14,911 bases of DNA, from contig PDHQ01000590.1 of assembly GCA_003339415.1 (NCBI GenBank), forward strand, positions 1 to 14,911, given 5' to 3'. Position numbers and translations under genes: made by a program. The DNA comes from Ophiocordyceps camponoti-saundersi (nom. inval.). Its lineage: Eukaryota > Ascomycota > Sordariomycetes > Hypocreales > Ophiocordycipitaceae. Each line of letters opens with the position of its first letter. The stretch's first letter is position 1. Positions 1 through 9,330 of this stretch are shown one piece after another. Below the pieces are notes generated by a model. The model did not search any database. It was not told where the DNA came from and worked only from the letters and a program-made list of their open reading frames with translations.

Positions 1-415
1 GCTTACTTTATATATACTTCGGTACCTTCTCACGTGCGTCCTCGGCTAACTAATTAGCTTTCGAGATTACCGCACCTATTATCGATAATCTAACTAATAA
101 GGTTACCGGATTACTAGCCGATAGTACGTACTATCGGTATATACCCTTTTTCGAAATATTCGATTTTTATACTTTTACGGCTATTTTTTCCTTCCTCTAT
201 TCTTAGGCTTTAGTATATTTTTTCTAAGGCTTTTCTGCTTCTTTTTTAGTACTAATAGTTTCTTCCTTTCCGGGCCTATTTTTCTTAGCCTCGGAGGGGG
301 TATATTAGGGGTAGGGAAATAAGTACGGGGGCGTACGATATATAAAGGCATAGTTTACCGTAAAGGTTAGACCGTATATTTTTAGAGGGTTAGACAATTC
401 CCCTTTATATATCGA
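1..415 (-). pseudogene. Degraded N-terminal part of a family 1 gene, running off the left edge
   Basis: The - strand frame read from about 415 down to base 1 has roughly 6 per cent stops, about half of what this TpA-rich DNA gives in an arbitrary frame (near 11 per cent). The translation starts near SIYKGELSNP, then has a proline/tyrosine stretch, a Lys/Glu-rich stretch (KKEAEK, then RKEK) and ends with VISKANxLAEDAREKVPKY. The same peptide order is seen on the + strand at 2373-2790 (SIYKGELSNL, ISAKKKAES, LISKANxL). In that copy the frame continues into the body of copy B, so this is probably the 5' part of a fourth, oppositely oriented family 1 gene. No start codon is visible. Function is not recognised; the strand is supported by the match with copy B. 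Confidence 0.5.
118..137. repeat. Perfect 20-bp palindrome
   Basis: The 20 bases at 118-137 read identically on both strands, centred on a TACGTA core. The related position in the inverted arm (about 2655-2680) has lost the symmetry. It lies inside the degraded coding stretch on the - strand. With no intact neighbour, no role can be assigned, and symmetric RIP changes on both strands could have produced or kept it. Confidence 0.7.
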
Positions 416-515
416 CCCTTAGTCCTAGTACTTCTAGTTCTATATTTCCCCCCTAGTTTTAGATAGGCCGGCCTTATGCCGAGGTACCTATACTTAGAAG
501 CTATTAGCTAATATA

Positions 516-535
516 ATATATATATATATATATAT
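516..535. repeat. (AT)10 microsatellite
   Basis: This is an uninterrupted alternating A/T run of 20 bases. It lies just outside the inverted-repeat arm and just before a hairpin. It is a simple repeat with no other signal. Confidence 0.9.
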
Positions 536-541
536 TTATAT

Positions 542-566
542 ATATTACCTAGTAAGTAGGTAATAT
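542..566. repeat. Hairpin with 9-bp perfect arms
   Basis: The arms at 542-550 and 558-566 are perfect reverse complements (ATATTACCT and AGGTAATAT) around a 7-base loop. The hairpin sits between the inverted-repeat arm and copy A. The rest of the gene-free stretch 567-757 is AT-rich and I see nothing else in it. Confidence 0.65.
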
Positions 567-757
567 TAAAAGAGGTGCTTTATCTTACTAATAACTCTAT
601 TATAATAATATAATATATAGCTTTAGTAGCACTCTTAAATTAAACTATTAGGCTATATAAATAGGCTAACTAGTCTTAAGCCGTAGCTAGTCGAGGTATA
701 AACTATAAGGTAGTTAAACTATAGGAGTAATTTAATTAGGTAGCTAATAAAGAAAGG

Positions 758-1990
758 CGTCGTAATCTTAGGTTTTTATTAGTTAATAGAAGAAAGCATA
801 TAAGTAAGTACTAAAATCTATTTAAAGTAATAAAGCTATAAAGAGGGTATATAGAATTAAAAGTTAAGGATAGAAATACTAGAAAAATAGCAGAGGAGGT
901 ATTTAAGGGTAAGAAAACGTAACTTTTAGATATTAGCAAAGGAATAAAAGCGGCGTAGATTAGTAATTCGAAGCGTAAATATATAAATTTAGGAGATTCG
1001 TCGCGCTACGTAAAAAAATCCTCTCTCGTTAACTTAACTTTATTTATCGTCGTTATAAAGGCGTAGAATTTTCGTTTTTTTTTTCTTCGCGATTAGGATT
1101 CTTATATTCTTCTATATACCGAGGGTTATCGAGATTTATCGCGCCGCCTAAAAAAATCGTCCCTTCGTTAACTTCTTTCTATTTATCGTAAGAAACGGCT
1201 AGAATCTTCGTTTTTTTCTAGCGCTTGCCCTTTACGTATCTTATATTATCCTAAAAGTTATTATTATATCTATATTACGAGATATCTTTATCGGAGACTC
1301 GTAGGGTTATCGATTTTCCTAGATCCTTATTTAAGCTAATTAGAAAGCGTATCCGGAACGGCAATCTTTACTATACGTTATAAACGGTATCGGGGAATTC
1401 TAATAAGATACTTAAGTAATATACTACTAACGTAAGTATTTTAAGCTATAGTTTAGGGAAAAGCGATAAATAATAAGATAAAATAGGATAACGAGGAGAG
1501 GGTTATAGCTAAAAAGTCGAAAAGAGCTGTAACTATTTACCTAGCTTTTAATAACCTAGATATTACGGATTAGAGACGAATCGCTTACCTTCTTAGGATA
1601 TCTAACTAGATATAAGGGATTATAGTAGCTAGTCGTAGAGATATAGTTAATCTATATAGGGAATATAAGGATAAGAGCGTGCCCCGGCCGTTCTATAAAT
1701 ATATTAAGGTTACCGGGGCCTTTAGAGATCGATATACTAATTATATCGTTATAAGAAATCTATATTATAAGAGCGTGTCGGAGTCCTCCGGTTCCTTAGA
1801 AGGGAATAGTTTCGATATCTATTCGGAGGCTTAGAGGCATTAGACGCGTCCTAGTAGGATATATAATAAATAGCTAAGGTTATAATAGCGCGCAAGGAGG
1901 GGTATAGAAAATAAATATTAATAGAATATAATAATAAAGGAAGTTATTAAAGATAAAGAGTTTTAAATAGTAAAAGCATACTATAATAGC
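758..1990 (+). pseudogene. Family 1 copy A, RIP-degraded gene of unknown function
   Basis: One frame (starting at 758, 941, 1028 and 1463) can be followed to about 1870 with only about 5 per cent stops, all TAA or TAG. Recoverable segments in order are RKIAEEVFKGKK (about 870), GIKAAxISN (941), SSLVNLTLFIVV (1019), a second diverged unit of that segment one frame over (1167), then RRIAYLLRISN, GIIVASRRDIVNLYR (about 1575-1660) and FRDRYTNYIVIRN (about 1720-1760). The same segments occur in copies B and C. Homology to copies B and C begins near 758 and fades after about 1970. A 5' part like that of copy B is not seen upstream. An ATA at 1505 followed by AKKSKR aligns close to a surviving ATG in copy C and may be a mutated start. 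No enzyme motif or known domain is recognised. Confidence 0.6.
1019..1240 (+). repeat. Internal duplication in copy A, two units about 139 bp apart
   Basis: Two units align, beginning near 1019 and 1158. The shared core reads like CGTTAACTT, then CTATTTATCG, then GAATCTTCGTTT. Each unit translates to a peptide of the type xxLVNxxLFIV followed by xNxRF, but in different frames (1028 and 1167 differ by 139, not a multiple of three). This implies an indel between the units, possibly in the T run near 1074-1085. Copy B has the same duplication; copy C has a single unit. Confidence 0.65.
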
Positions 1991-2106
1991 TTTTATAAGG
2001 AGACTATTACTATAATAAAGTAACGAAAAAGTAAAATATATATATATAAGTATAATAATAAGGAGGCTAAGCTTAGGCTACGTAGCTACGGGGGAAAAAG
2101 AAGGGG

Positions 2107-2154
2107 CCTACTAGCTAAGTTATATAAGTGCCTACTAGGTAGCTACTTATATAT
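2107..2154. repeat. 24-bp direct repeat overlapping a 9-bp-arm hairpin
   Basis: Two imperfect 24-base units begin at 2107 and 2131 (both CCTACTAG then CTA or GTA). Across the second unit, 2121-2129 and 2145-2153 are perfect reverse complements (TATATAAGT and ACTTATATA) with a 15-base loop. The site lies beyond the recoverable end of copy A. The gene-free stretch 1991-2274 otherwise holds only AT-rich sequence. Confidence 0.6.
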
Positions 2155-2274
2155 ATACTATCTATAAGTATTTATTAGGTATACCGGATAGCGCGGATAA
2201 AAGGAATACTAAGATATAAACTTAATAAATAAATAAAACTATATTCTGTCTACTTACTTAAGTCGGGCTAATCC

Positions 2275-2795
2275 CTAGTATATATACCTTTTAAGTATAG
2301 GTATCTTAGTATAAGGCTAGCGTACCTAAAATAAGAGGGGAAATATAGGAGTAAAGGTACTAGGAATAGGAGTCGATATATAAAGGAGAATTATCTAACC
2401 TTCCGGAGGCATATAATTTAACCCTTATAGTAAACTATACTTCTATATATTATATATACGCCCTTAGTACCCTCTCTACTACCCCTAATATATACCCTCT
2501 AAGGATAGGGAAAACTAGACCCGGAAAAGGAGAAACTATTAGTGCTAAAAAAAAGGCAGAAAGCTGAGGAAAAAACACTAAAGCCGTAAGAGAGAGGGAA
2601 GAAAAATAATATAATACTAAAAAAAAAACTTAAAAAATCGAATAGTAGGTATATACCGGCAGTATATACTACTAGTATAGTAATCTAGTAAGCTTATTAG
2701 TTAGACTATTAGTAATAAGTCCGCTAATCTCGAAAGCTAATTAGTTAGTCTAGGTTAAATATAAGAAAGTACCGAAATATATTCTAAGTAAGTAA
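2275..2795 (+). repeat. Inverted repeat arm, partner of 1-505
   Basis: This is the + strand partner of the arm at the left edge. It carries the 5' part of family 1 copy B and runs without a break into sequence shared with copies A and C. The two arms enclose copy A, but target-site duplications or transposon termini are not visible, so I read the pair as two divergently oriented gene copies and not as a transposon's inverted ends. Confidence 0.75.
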
Positions 2796-3960
2796 TTTAG
2801 AGAGTTATTATATAGATTCTTTTAGCGTAAATAGAGAATAATAGAAAAATATAGGAAAAGCGTTTAGAAGGAAAGAATTATAACTTTAAAAGTTAAAGAA
2901 GGAATAAAAGCGTAAGAAATTAGTAATTTAAGGTATAAATATATAAAAATTAGGATATTCGTTATACTACGTAGGGAATCCTCTCTCGTTAAGTTTACTT
3001 TATTTACTATTATAGAGACGTTAAAATCTTCGTTTTCTTTCTCGCGGTAGCGATTTACGTTTTCTTCTAAATCCCGTAAAGTATTAAGATTCGTTATATA
3101 GCCCGAAAAACACTCCTATTATTAACTTTACTCTATTTATCGTAAGGAGAGGGTAAAATCTTTAGTTTTCCGTTCTCGCGGCCGCCTTTTAAGTATTCTT
3201 CTATATCTTAAGGGTTATTTTTTCCTTAAGATCGTAAGATATCCGCGTAGTAGACTCCCGCGGACGTAGATTTCCTAAGATCGCTATTTAGGAGGATTAA
3301 GAAGACCGTTAAGGAGGAGGAGATTTTCTATAGCTTAGAAACGATATTAGCAAACTTTATTACGAGGCTTAAGTATCGTGCGATAAATATAAGTTTATTA
3401 AATAGTTATTTAAGGAAAGCGAGAGATACTAAGAAAAAATAAGATAGTAAGGAGAAGGTAATAGCCTTACTTATAAAGAGGAACTTAAGTATTACTATAC
3501 CTCTTAATAACCGGAATAATACGGATAAGAGATATATCGCTAGTATTCTTAAGATACCTAACTAAATATAGGGGATTATAGTAGCTAGTTATAAAAAGGT
3601 AGTTAGATAATACCGCGGATATAGTAATAAAAGTATGCACTAAGCGTTTATAAACTATATTAAAGTTATAAGGGAGTTTAGGAATTAATATACTAATTAT
3701 ATTATTATAGGAACTCTATATATTAGGAACGAGGGTAAATTGCTAGATTACTTAGAAAAAACCGTTTAGATATTAAATAAGGGCTTAGAGCAGCTAGCCG
3801 CGTCCTAGCGGGATATATTATAAGTGCCTAAAGTTATAAGGTAGCGAAAGAGGGAGTATGCTAAAAGAATATAGATAATAGGTTATAATAAGAAAAGTAC
3901 TTAAAGGGGAATTTTCTAAGAATCTTAAAAGTATACTATCTATAAGTATTAAATAAGCCG
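2373..3960 (+). pseudogene. Family 1 copy B, most complete but frameshifted
   Basis: The frame starting at 2373 runs through 2736, 2901 and 2988 in register, linking the N-terminal part (SIYKGELSN, Lys-rich region, LISKANxL) to the conserved middle (GIKAxEISNLRYKYIKI at 2901, ESSLVKFTLF at about 2979). It then shifts one frame before the second internal unit (3121) and again before the C-terminal part (3491 onward: RYIASILKIPN, GIIVASYKKVV, FRNxYTNYIIIGTL). Stops are TAA or TAG apart from one TGA near 2567, which probably follows an indel. Joined, the parts would have coded for roughly 500 residues. The C-terminal stretch is shared with A and C residue by residue. After about 3960 no similarity to the other copies is seen. 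Function is not recognised. Confidence 0.6.
2980..3185 (+). repeat. Internal duplication in copy B, two units about 133 bp apart
   Basis: The units at about 2980 and 3113 correspond to the two units of copy A. Translations are SSLVKFTLFTII for the first and PIINFTLFIVRRGxNL for the second, the latter one frame over. Because A and B both carry two units, the duplication predates the A/B split, or C has lost one. Confidence 0.6.
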
Positions 3961-4044
3961 GGTAAGAACGCGTTTTATTACTAAATTACCGCGTACGATA
4001 CTTTTAAATTATATTATAAGGTATGTGCTAAAAATCTCTCTAAG

Positions 4045-4870
4045 AGTTCGGCTTTTTATATGCTAGGTCTCTAAGTAAGTAAAGGAGATAGTTAGGGTAT
4101 TAAGATAATATTTTAAGTATCGTTATTTAGTATTTCGATTAGTATATAGAAGCTATATATTTAACTAGCGAGGAGGCTTATTATATAGTTAGTAGGACTC
4201 GGTTATATTTATTAGCCTATCTAACTATTTAGTAAAGCGCGTTTCCTTTCGACTATAAGCGCGCTATATCTCTACTTTTATAAGGAGTTATATTCGGTAT
4301 TAAAAGATAAGGCGTTATAAACTTATCTATTAATGGCGATTATTATAGGTTTTTTATCGCTTATTATATAGCGGTTTAGAGGGGAATCTATTATATAACC
4401 TACCTTATAGGTATCCCTCTTACTTAGTTAGCGCTGCTGGCCCTCTTTAAAGGCCTAGTTTAGCGATATAAACTTAGCAGAGTTATTATCCTAGTTATAA
4501 TATTAAGAATATTAACACTTTTATTAATACTACTATTACCTTATAATAGAATCGTAGCGATAGTATATACCTTAATTATTATTATCGTATAAGTATAATA
4601 TACTTAGAAAGTATTACGTATACGTAAATTAGAAAGTGCTTCCTTTATAGCTTAAAAGTAAGTATTAGTTTTATAAGTAATAATTAAAAATCCTAAAAAG
4701 GAAACGATTGCTATAAAGTAGTTTAGGGTATATAGCTAAGCGGTAAGATTATAGCGTTATTATTTATACTCGCTACTTATAAAAACTATACCGTTCTCTA
4801 TTATATTTTTAGATAAGACTTAAGATACTATATTATTTTTATATACTTCTACTTATAGTATTCTATTAAC
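4045..4870 (+). pseudogene. Weak coding-like stretch between copies B and C
   Basis: Two + strand frames are slightly poorer in stops than expected: 4045-4470 (about 10 per cent; for example SAFYMLGL at the start, then FSKARFLSTISALYLYFYKEL) and 4469-4870 one frame over (about 8 per cent; for example NDCYKVV and IIALLFILATYKNY). Expectation in this sequence is near 11 per cent, so the evidence is thin. The stretch has no match to the 5' part of copy B, so copy C either lost that part or had a different upstream neighbour. It may be a degraded gene or only AT-rich spacer. Confidence 0.25.
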
Positions 4871-4871
4871 G

Positions 4872-5990
4872 CGCGGGTATTATAATCCTAGGTTTTAATT
4901 AGTCGGTAGAGAAGAGCACGTAGGTAGGTAGCGAAGTCTATCTAAAATAATATAGCTATAAAAATAGTATATAGAATCGGGCGTAAAAAATAAGAATACT
5001 CGCAAAATAGTAGAGAAGGTATCTAAAAGGAAGAGATCGTAACTTATAGATATAATAAGGGAATAAATATATAATAACTTAGTAATCGAAGCCGTATATA
5101 TATAAAATATAGAAATTAGTCGTGCGGCGTAGAAAAAAATCCTCTCTTTATTAAGTTTACTTTATTTATTATTAGAAATAGGTAGTATTTAGTATTTTTT
5201 CCCTTACGCACGCTTTTTAAATATTTTATAATTTCTTAAGGGTTATTATTATATTAAGATTACGAAATATTATTGTCCGAGACTTATATAGCGGTAAACT
5301 TTCTAAGATCCCTATTCGAGTAGATTACGAAGAGCGTATATAATAGGAAGCTTTACTATACGCTAGGAATAATATTAGCAGATTCCGCCGAGAAACTTAA
5401 GTACTATACGATAAACGTAAGTTTAGGAGAAATTCGTTTCGGAAAAGCGGGAAATAATAAGGTAAAATAGGACTAGGAGAGCTAGGTAGTAGCTATGCCG
5501 CCGAAAAGAAATATAACTTTTATAATAATTATTAATAACCCGAATAATATAAATTAGATATATATTACTTACCTCTTTAAGTAATACGATTAGATATAAG
5601 GTATTATAATAACTAGTTATAGGGAGGTGGTTAATCGATATTACTATTATCGTAATAATAAGGTGCCCCGAGCGTTCTGCGACTATATTATTATATACGG
5701 GGCGTTTAGGAACTAATACGCTAATTATATCGTTATAGGGAATTCCTATAATAGGAGCAGGTTTTCCGAATTATTAGATAGAACCGTAGCAAACTCTATT
5801 AAGATAGCTAAAGCTAATAGGCATATCCTAGAATAGAATATAATATATTACTAAGGTTATAAGATAACGTAAGCGAGAGTATAGAAAGGAAATATAAATA
5901 GCGAATAATAGTATAAAGAATCGCTAAAAGGGAATTATCTAAAAGTTATAAGGGCGTATTATTTAAGCGTTTTAAGATAAAGATACCTCT
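4872..5990 (+). pseudogene. Family 1 copy C, best preserved frame
   Basis: Similarity to copy A starts at about 4872 (the CCTAGGTTTTAATT segment matches A near 768). From 5060 to about 5990 one frame stays in register without a shift and has about 5-7 per cent stops, all TAA or TAG. In order: a single unit of the internal repeat (PLFIKFTLFIIRN at 5141), then RKLYYTLGIILADSAEKLKYY (5360-5420), MPPKRNITF with a surviving ATG at 5495, xIxGIIITSYREVVNRYYY (5591-5650), FRNxYANYIVIGNS (about 5705-5745) and a charged tail (LKGNYLKVIRAYYLS). The middle and C-terminal parts align with A and B with many substitutions RIP cannot explain. Whether the gene began at 5495 or upstream is open, because upstream sequence is also conserved and stop-poor. 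Function is not recognised. Confidence 0.6.
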
Positions 5991-6075
5991 ATATATCGGG
6001 CGCTTAAAGTACCCTGCCTATTAATCGCGCCCGCCTTTAGAAATATAACTATAAGGTTAAGATAGGTAACTTAGA

Positions 6076-6960
6076 TATTTAGCTTCTTACTCTCTTCCTA
6101 TACGCTAATAGTCTTAATCGTACGCCCCGCTACCTTGCGCGCCTTAGGCAGCTCGCTTACGTATATCTAAAAAGATATATACGTAATAGATAGCGCTAAT
6201 AACTAAGCTTAGCTAAGGAGTAGCCGCTCGTAGTCGCTTACTATCTATAAGGTATACGCGTTAAGCGTAATTATCTTATAAACCTTAACTAAAGCTTTCT
6301 TCTTCTTTTTTATTACGCTAGCTATTTACTACTAAAGCCGGGCTCCTTATTAAAGCTAAGTTTAGAGTAAGATAAGTAAAGCGGGTAGGTAGCTTATAAG
6401 ATTTTCTTAAGCGCCCCGAGACCGCTACCGCTAATTTAAAGTTTAGCGTTATTCTACTCTCTTTCTATATCGCTCGTATTCTCCGTTACTTAGTTATCGC
6501 TCTTTTATAACTTTAAGATAACGTTATCTATATCCGTATTACTATCGATAAGAGTAGCACCTCTATTATCCTTATCCGAGTGCGGATAAGCTATATCGCT
6601 ATCTTTATCTTAAAAAGCAATTAGTTAAGGCTAAGGCTAAACTTCCGCTTTTACGCGTTAATATTAAGTACTTTATATTTAACAATATCCCGCGCTTTAT
6701 ATAATTTAGTTATATCCTTAATTAGATTATCGGCCGTCTAATTACTACGATATAAGCTGCTAATATTAGCCGAGTTATTAATAACGATAAATATACTATA
6801 CTTTTTAACCTTACGGACGTTACCGGTTATAAGGTAACTATTACTAAACTTAATAGTTACGCGCTATAAGTATCCGCTACTATTACTTATAAGATATATA
6901 TTAGCGTATAGTTATAAAATATAGTATAATAAAGGGAAGGCTAGCTTTAGAGTTTTATAA
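6076..6960 (+). pseudogene. Coding-like stretch, strand uncertain
   Basis: A + strand frame (codons starting at 6121, 6181 and so on) has about 6 per cent stops over 280 codons and nearly none in 6541-6720 and 6841-6900. It is leucine-rich (TTA/CTA), as expected if TTG and CTG were converted by RIP. Another + frame continuing from copy C is similarly open in about 6090-6480, so the first part could be the 3' end of copy C's transcript. The - strand frame opposite carries up to a third stops per line in 6661-6900, which would need an implausibly Gln-rich protein. No domain is recognised, no other copy is present in the window, and no start or stop can be fixed. Confidence 0.35.
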
Positions 6961-7440
6961 TAGTAATACCTAAATTGCTTTTTTAAGTAAACTATTTCGC
7001 TTAGCTTTTTTAAACGCTAGCTTTTTATTAGAAGAAAGAGATAATTTATTTTTTAACGATTTTTTAATACGGATAGTTAGAATATCTTCGACTTTAATAC
7101 TTAAGAGCGTAACGTTACGGAGGCGACCTAACTAGTTATTAGTTATTTTAAAAGGCGGAAAAGGCTAGTTTTTAAATAAAGCTTATAGTTAGTAAGTATA
7201 TAATATAAAAAGGAAAGGAGATAAGGAGAATAAAAAATATAGCTTATAGATATAAGTTTAGATTATTTTTTAACCTTAGTATTTATTATTTTTATATTAG
7301 GTTTAGTATTATTCTCTTTAAGCTTAATATTAGTTTTAGAGTTTCTTTTATAATATTTAGCTTTTATTTTAATATTTAGATATACGGAATAGAAAGGTTA
7401 ATAGAGTAATAACTTATTAGATATAGTTAAGTTTTATAAG
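6961..7440. other. Gene-free AT-rich stretch
   Basis: No frame on either strand is convincingly poor in stops throughout. 7021-7260 is fairly open on the - strand (for example LGRLRNVTLLSIKVEDI around 7081-7140), but the next 120 bases on that strand are packed with stops. I see no repeat, hairpin or RNA gene here. Confidence 0.4.
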
Positions 7441-9330
7441 ACCGTGCCGTTATCGCGGTTATATATCTTTAAAGAACGGCGACGAGGATAAGAAGGCGCT
7501 ATAAGGAGAAAGTCGGAAAATTTAGTAAAGAATTTTTTAGGGGGTATAGGAATACTTAGTTAGTTAATATAATATAAATATTATAGTAGCTACGTTTACT
7601 AAACGTTATTACGGAAAGGAAATATTAAGTAAATAATAATATTAGTATTATAAATAAAGATTCTAAGCTACGAAAAAGGAGAGAAAAGAGAAAAACCGTA
7701 ATAAGCGAAATCTTAGTAAAATAGTTAAGGGTATATACTAGTAAAGGCTAGGGGGTAGGTAGAAATCCTAATAGAGATAGGATAGTAATTCTTAGTTTCT
7801 ATTAGTATTATTCTAAGTAATTTTACGATAAGGTAGATAACTAACGTAATATTTAGGTATTTATATACCGAACCCGCTTTACGAACTTAGATATTAATAA
7901 GAGGGATAGGGGAAATAGGAATAGGCATAGGAGCGAGGCGCTTTGCTACGTATTCTAGCGAAACGAAAACTATAAGGGAAACGGGTATCTGCTCCCGTAT
8001 TATAACGGGTATAGGCACGGGGAGTAGTATAATTAACCTAAACCTAACTACTAATAGTAAAAGATACTCCTACGTTCTATCTTACTTATAAAGCTTTCGG
8101 GACTATTAAGGGAAATTATAATAGTTCTAAGCTTTTCCCGAAACCGAGTAGTATAATTAGGAGGGAGTATATATCTAAAGTTATTAAACGCCCCTAAGTT
8201 TCGGTATTCGGCTATCCTACCAGGGTAAGTAGCTAGAAGGGTTCGTAAGAGGCCTTACCGCTAAGTTAAAAAGTTCGAGTAGTATTCCGTAAGGCAGTCG
8301 ATCCTTTACTATAAGTCCTATTAGCCTCTAGGTAAGGGGAAGGGTTTAACTAGTTTTAGAGATAAAGGATCTGCAAATATAGTTAGATTATTATAGCACG
8401 TAATTCCTATAATATATTTATAGTAATTAAAGTTGCTAAAGGAGAAGCTATAATCGTAGTTTAGTTTATACTAGGATCCGGGTCTAATTAGTAGTAATAT
8501 ATCTCTAGTATAAGTCTTATTAATAGCTAAAGAGTTTAGCTATAAGCTTTAAATATATATAGTAGGGGAGGATCGTATTATAGAATAAAGTTTTTTATAT
8601 CGTATACGGGCATATAAGAGTATATACGTATATAAAGAGAAAGGATAAAGAAAAAAAAAAACTTATAAGTAAAATCGTAGTAAAATATATATATAAGGGG
8701 ATATACTAGTAGAGATATAAGGGGATTATAAGATTATAGTAAGGACGAATTATAATTCCTAATTATTTCGCTAAGTATTATTTATATTTAATTTTACTTT
8801 ATAAGAAGGTATATCGAGTTTTACGGGAAGTAAGCGTATATAGCCGAGTAAGCGGCTTATACTAGATATTATAGGGAGTATAGGCCCGATAATAATATAT
8901 AGCTAATATTAGTAAAGTACGTAAGACCGCGAGTAAGAAAGTTTAAGGGGTTTATTTTTAGAAATATTTATTAAAAAATACGATTATATACCTAGGCGGG
9001 AGTATAACTAAAGTCTATATAGGAAAGAATAATAAATTAAAAGTATATTTAAATATATATATTAAAGAAAAGAAAGGAAGGATATATTACGCGTTTAGCA
9101 AGTATAGGGTAGGAGAAGTAAGTAGAGATAAGTATTATTTATTTATAGTAGCTTATAAAAGCAAGCGCTAGTAAGCCTAGTTAGAGTTTAATTTAGTATA
9201 TACGGGGTAAGTTAGACTTATTATCGATATTATCCTTATATACTTTTATTTTCTAAGAGCTATAATTTAATTCTTCTACTAAATTATCTAACTTTTCTTT
9301 TTTCTATTATATATATACGTAGGGAAAAAA
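7441..9330 (+). pseudogene. Long RIP-degraded coding-like region, unassigned
   Basis: One + strand frame (codons starting at 7441, 7801, 8641 and 8971) recurs across the region. It has only 3 stops in the roughly 98 codons of 7801-8095 and none in the 66 codons from 8971 to 9168, where an arbitrary frame carries eight or more. Segments include RRFATYSSETKTIRETG (about 7939), KTASKKVxGVYF (about 8929), NTIIYLGGSITKVYIGKNN (8977) and GRIYYAFSKYRVGEVSRDKYYLF (about 9079-9147). The middle (8100-8580) is about equally open in two frames, so an indel or intron is likely there. A run of eleven A at 8651-8661 keeps the frame. Length and a basic character would fit a mobile-element polyprotein or a large host gene, but no catalytic motif is visible and I do not assign it. 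Confidence 0.45.

Larger units (their letters stand above)
1..505 (-). repeat. Inverted repeat arm, partner of 2275-2795
   Basis: The reverse complement of 1-505 aligns along its length with 2275-2795. Landmarks shared in order include the segment around GGTACCGAAGTAT (copy at 2777), the Lys-rich tract, and the block reading GTCGATATATAAAGG (copy at 2372). Differences include transversions and small indels as well as RIP transitions, so the two arms are old relatives rather than a recent duplication. The left end is cut by the window. Confidence 0.75.

Noticed and set aside
6010..7260. A single long - strand gene with Gln in place of every stop
   Set aside because: At 6661-6900 that frame has 25-35 per cent stops, needing an extreme Gln content. 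The opposite + frame has about 6 per cent, which fits Gln plus Trp in an ordinary protein.
8460..8500. A retroviral-type protease motif (text like FILGSGSN) suggesting a Copia-class polyprotein
   Set aside because: The catalytic Asp is absent and RIP would not turn an Asp codon into the Gly codon seen. No reverse transcriptase or integrase motif was found nearby, and another frame is equally open.
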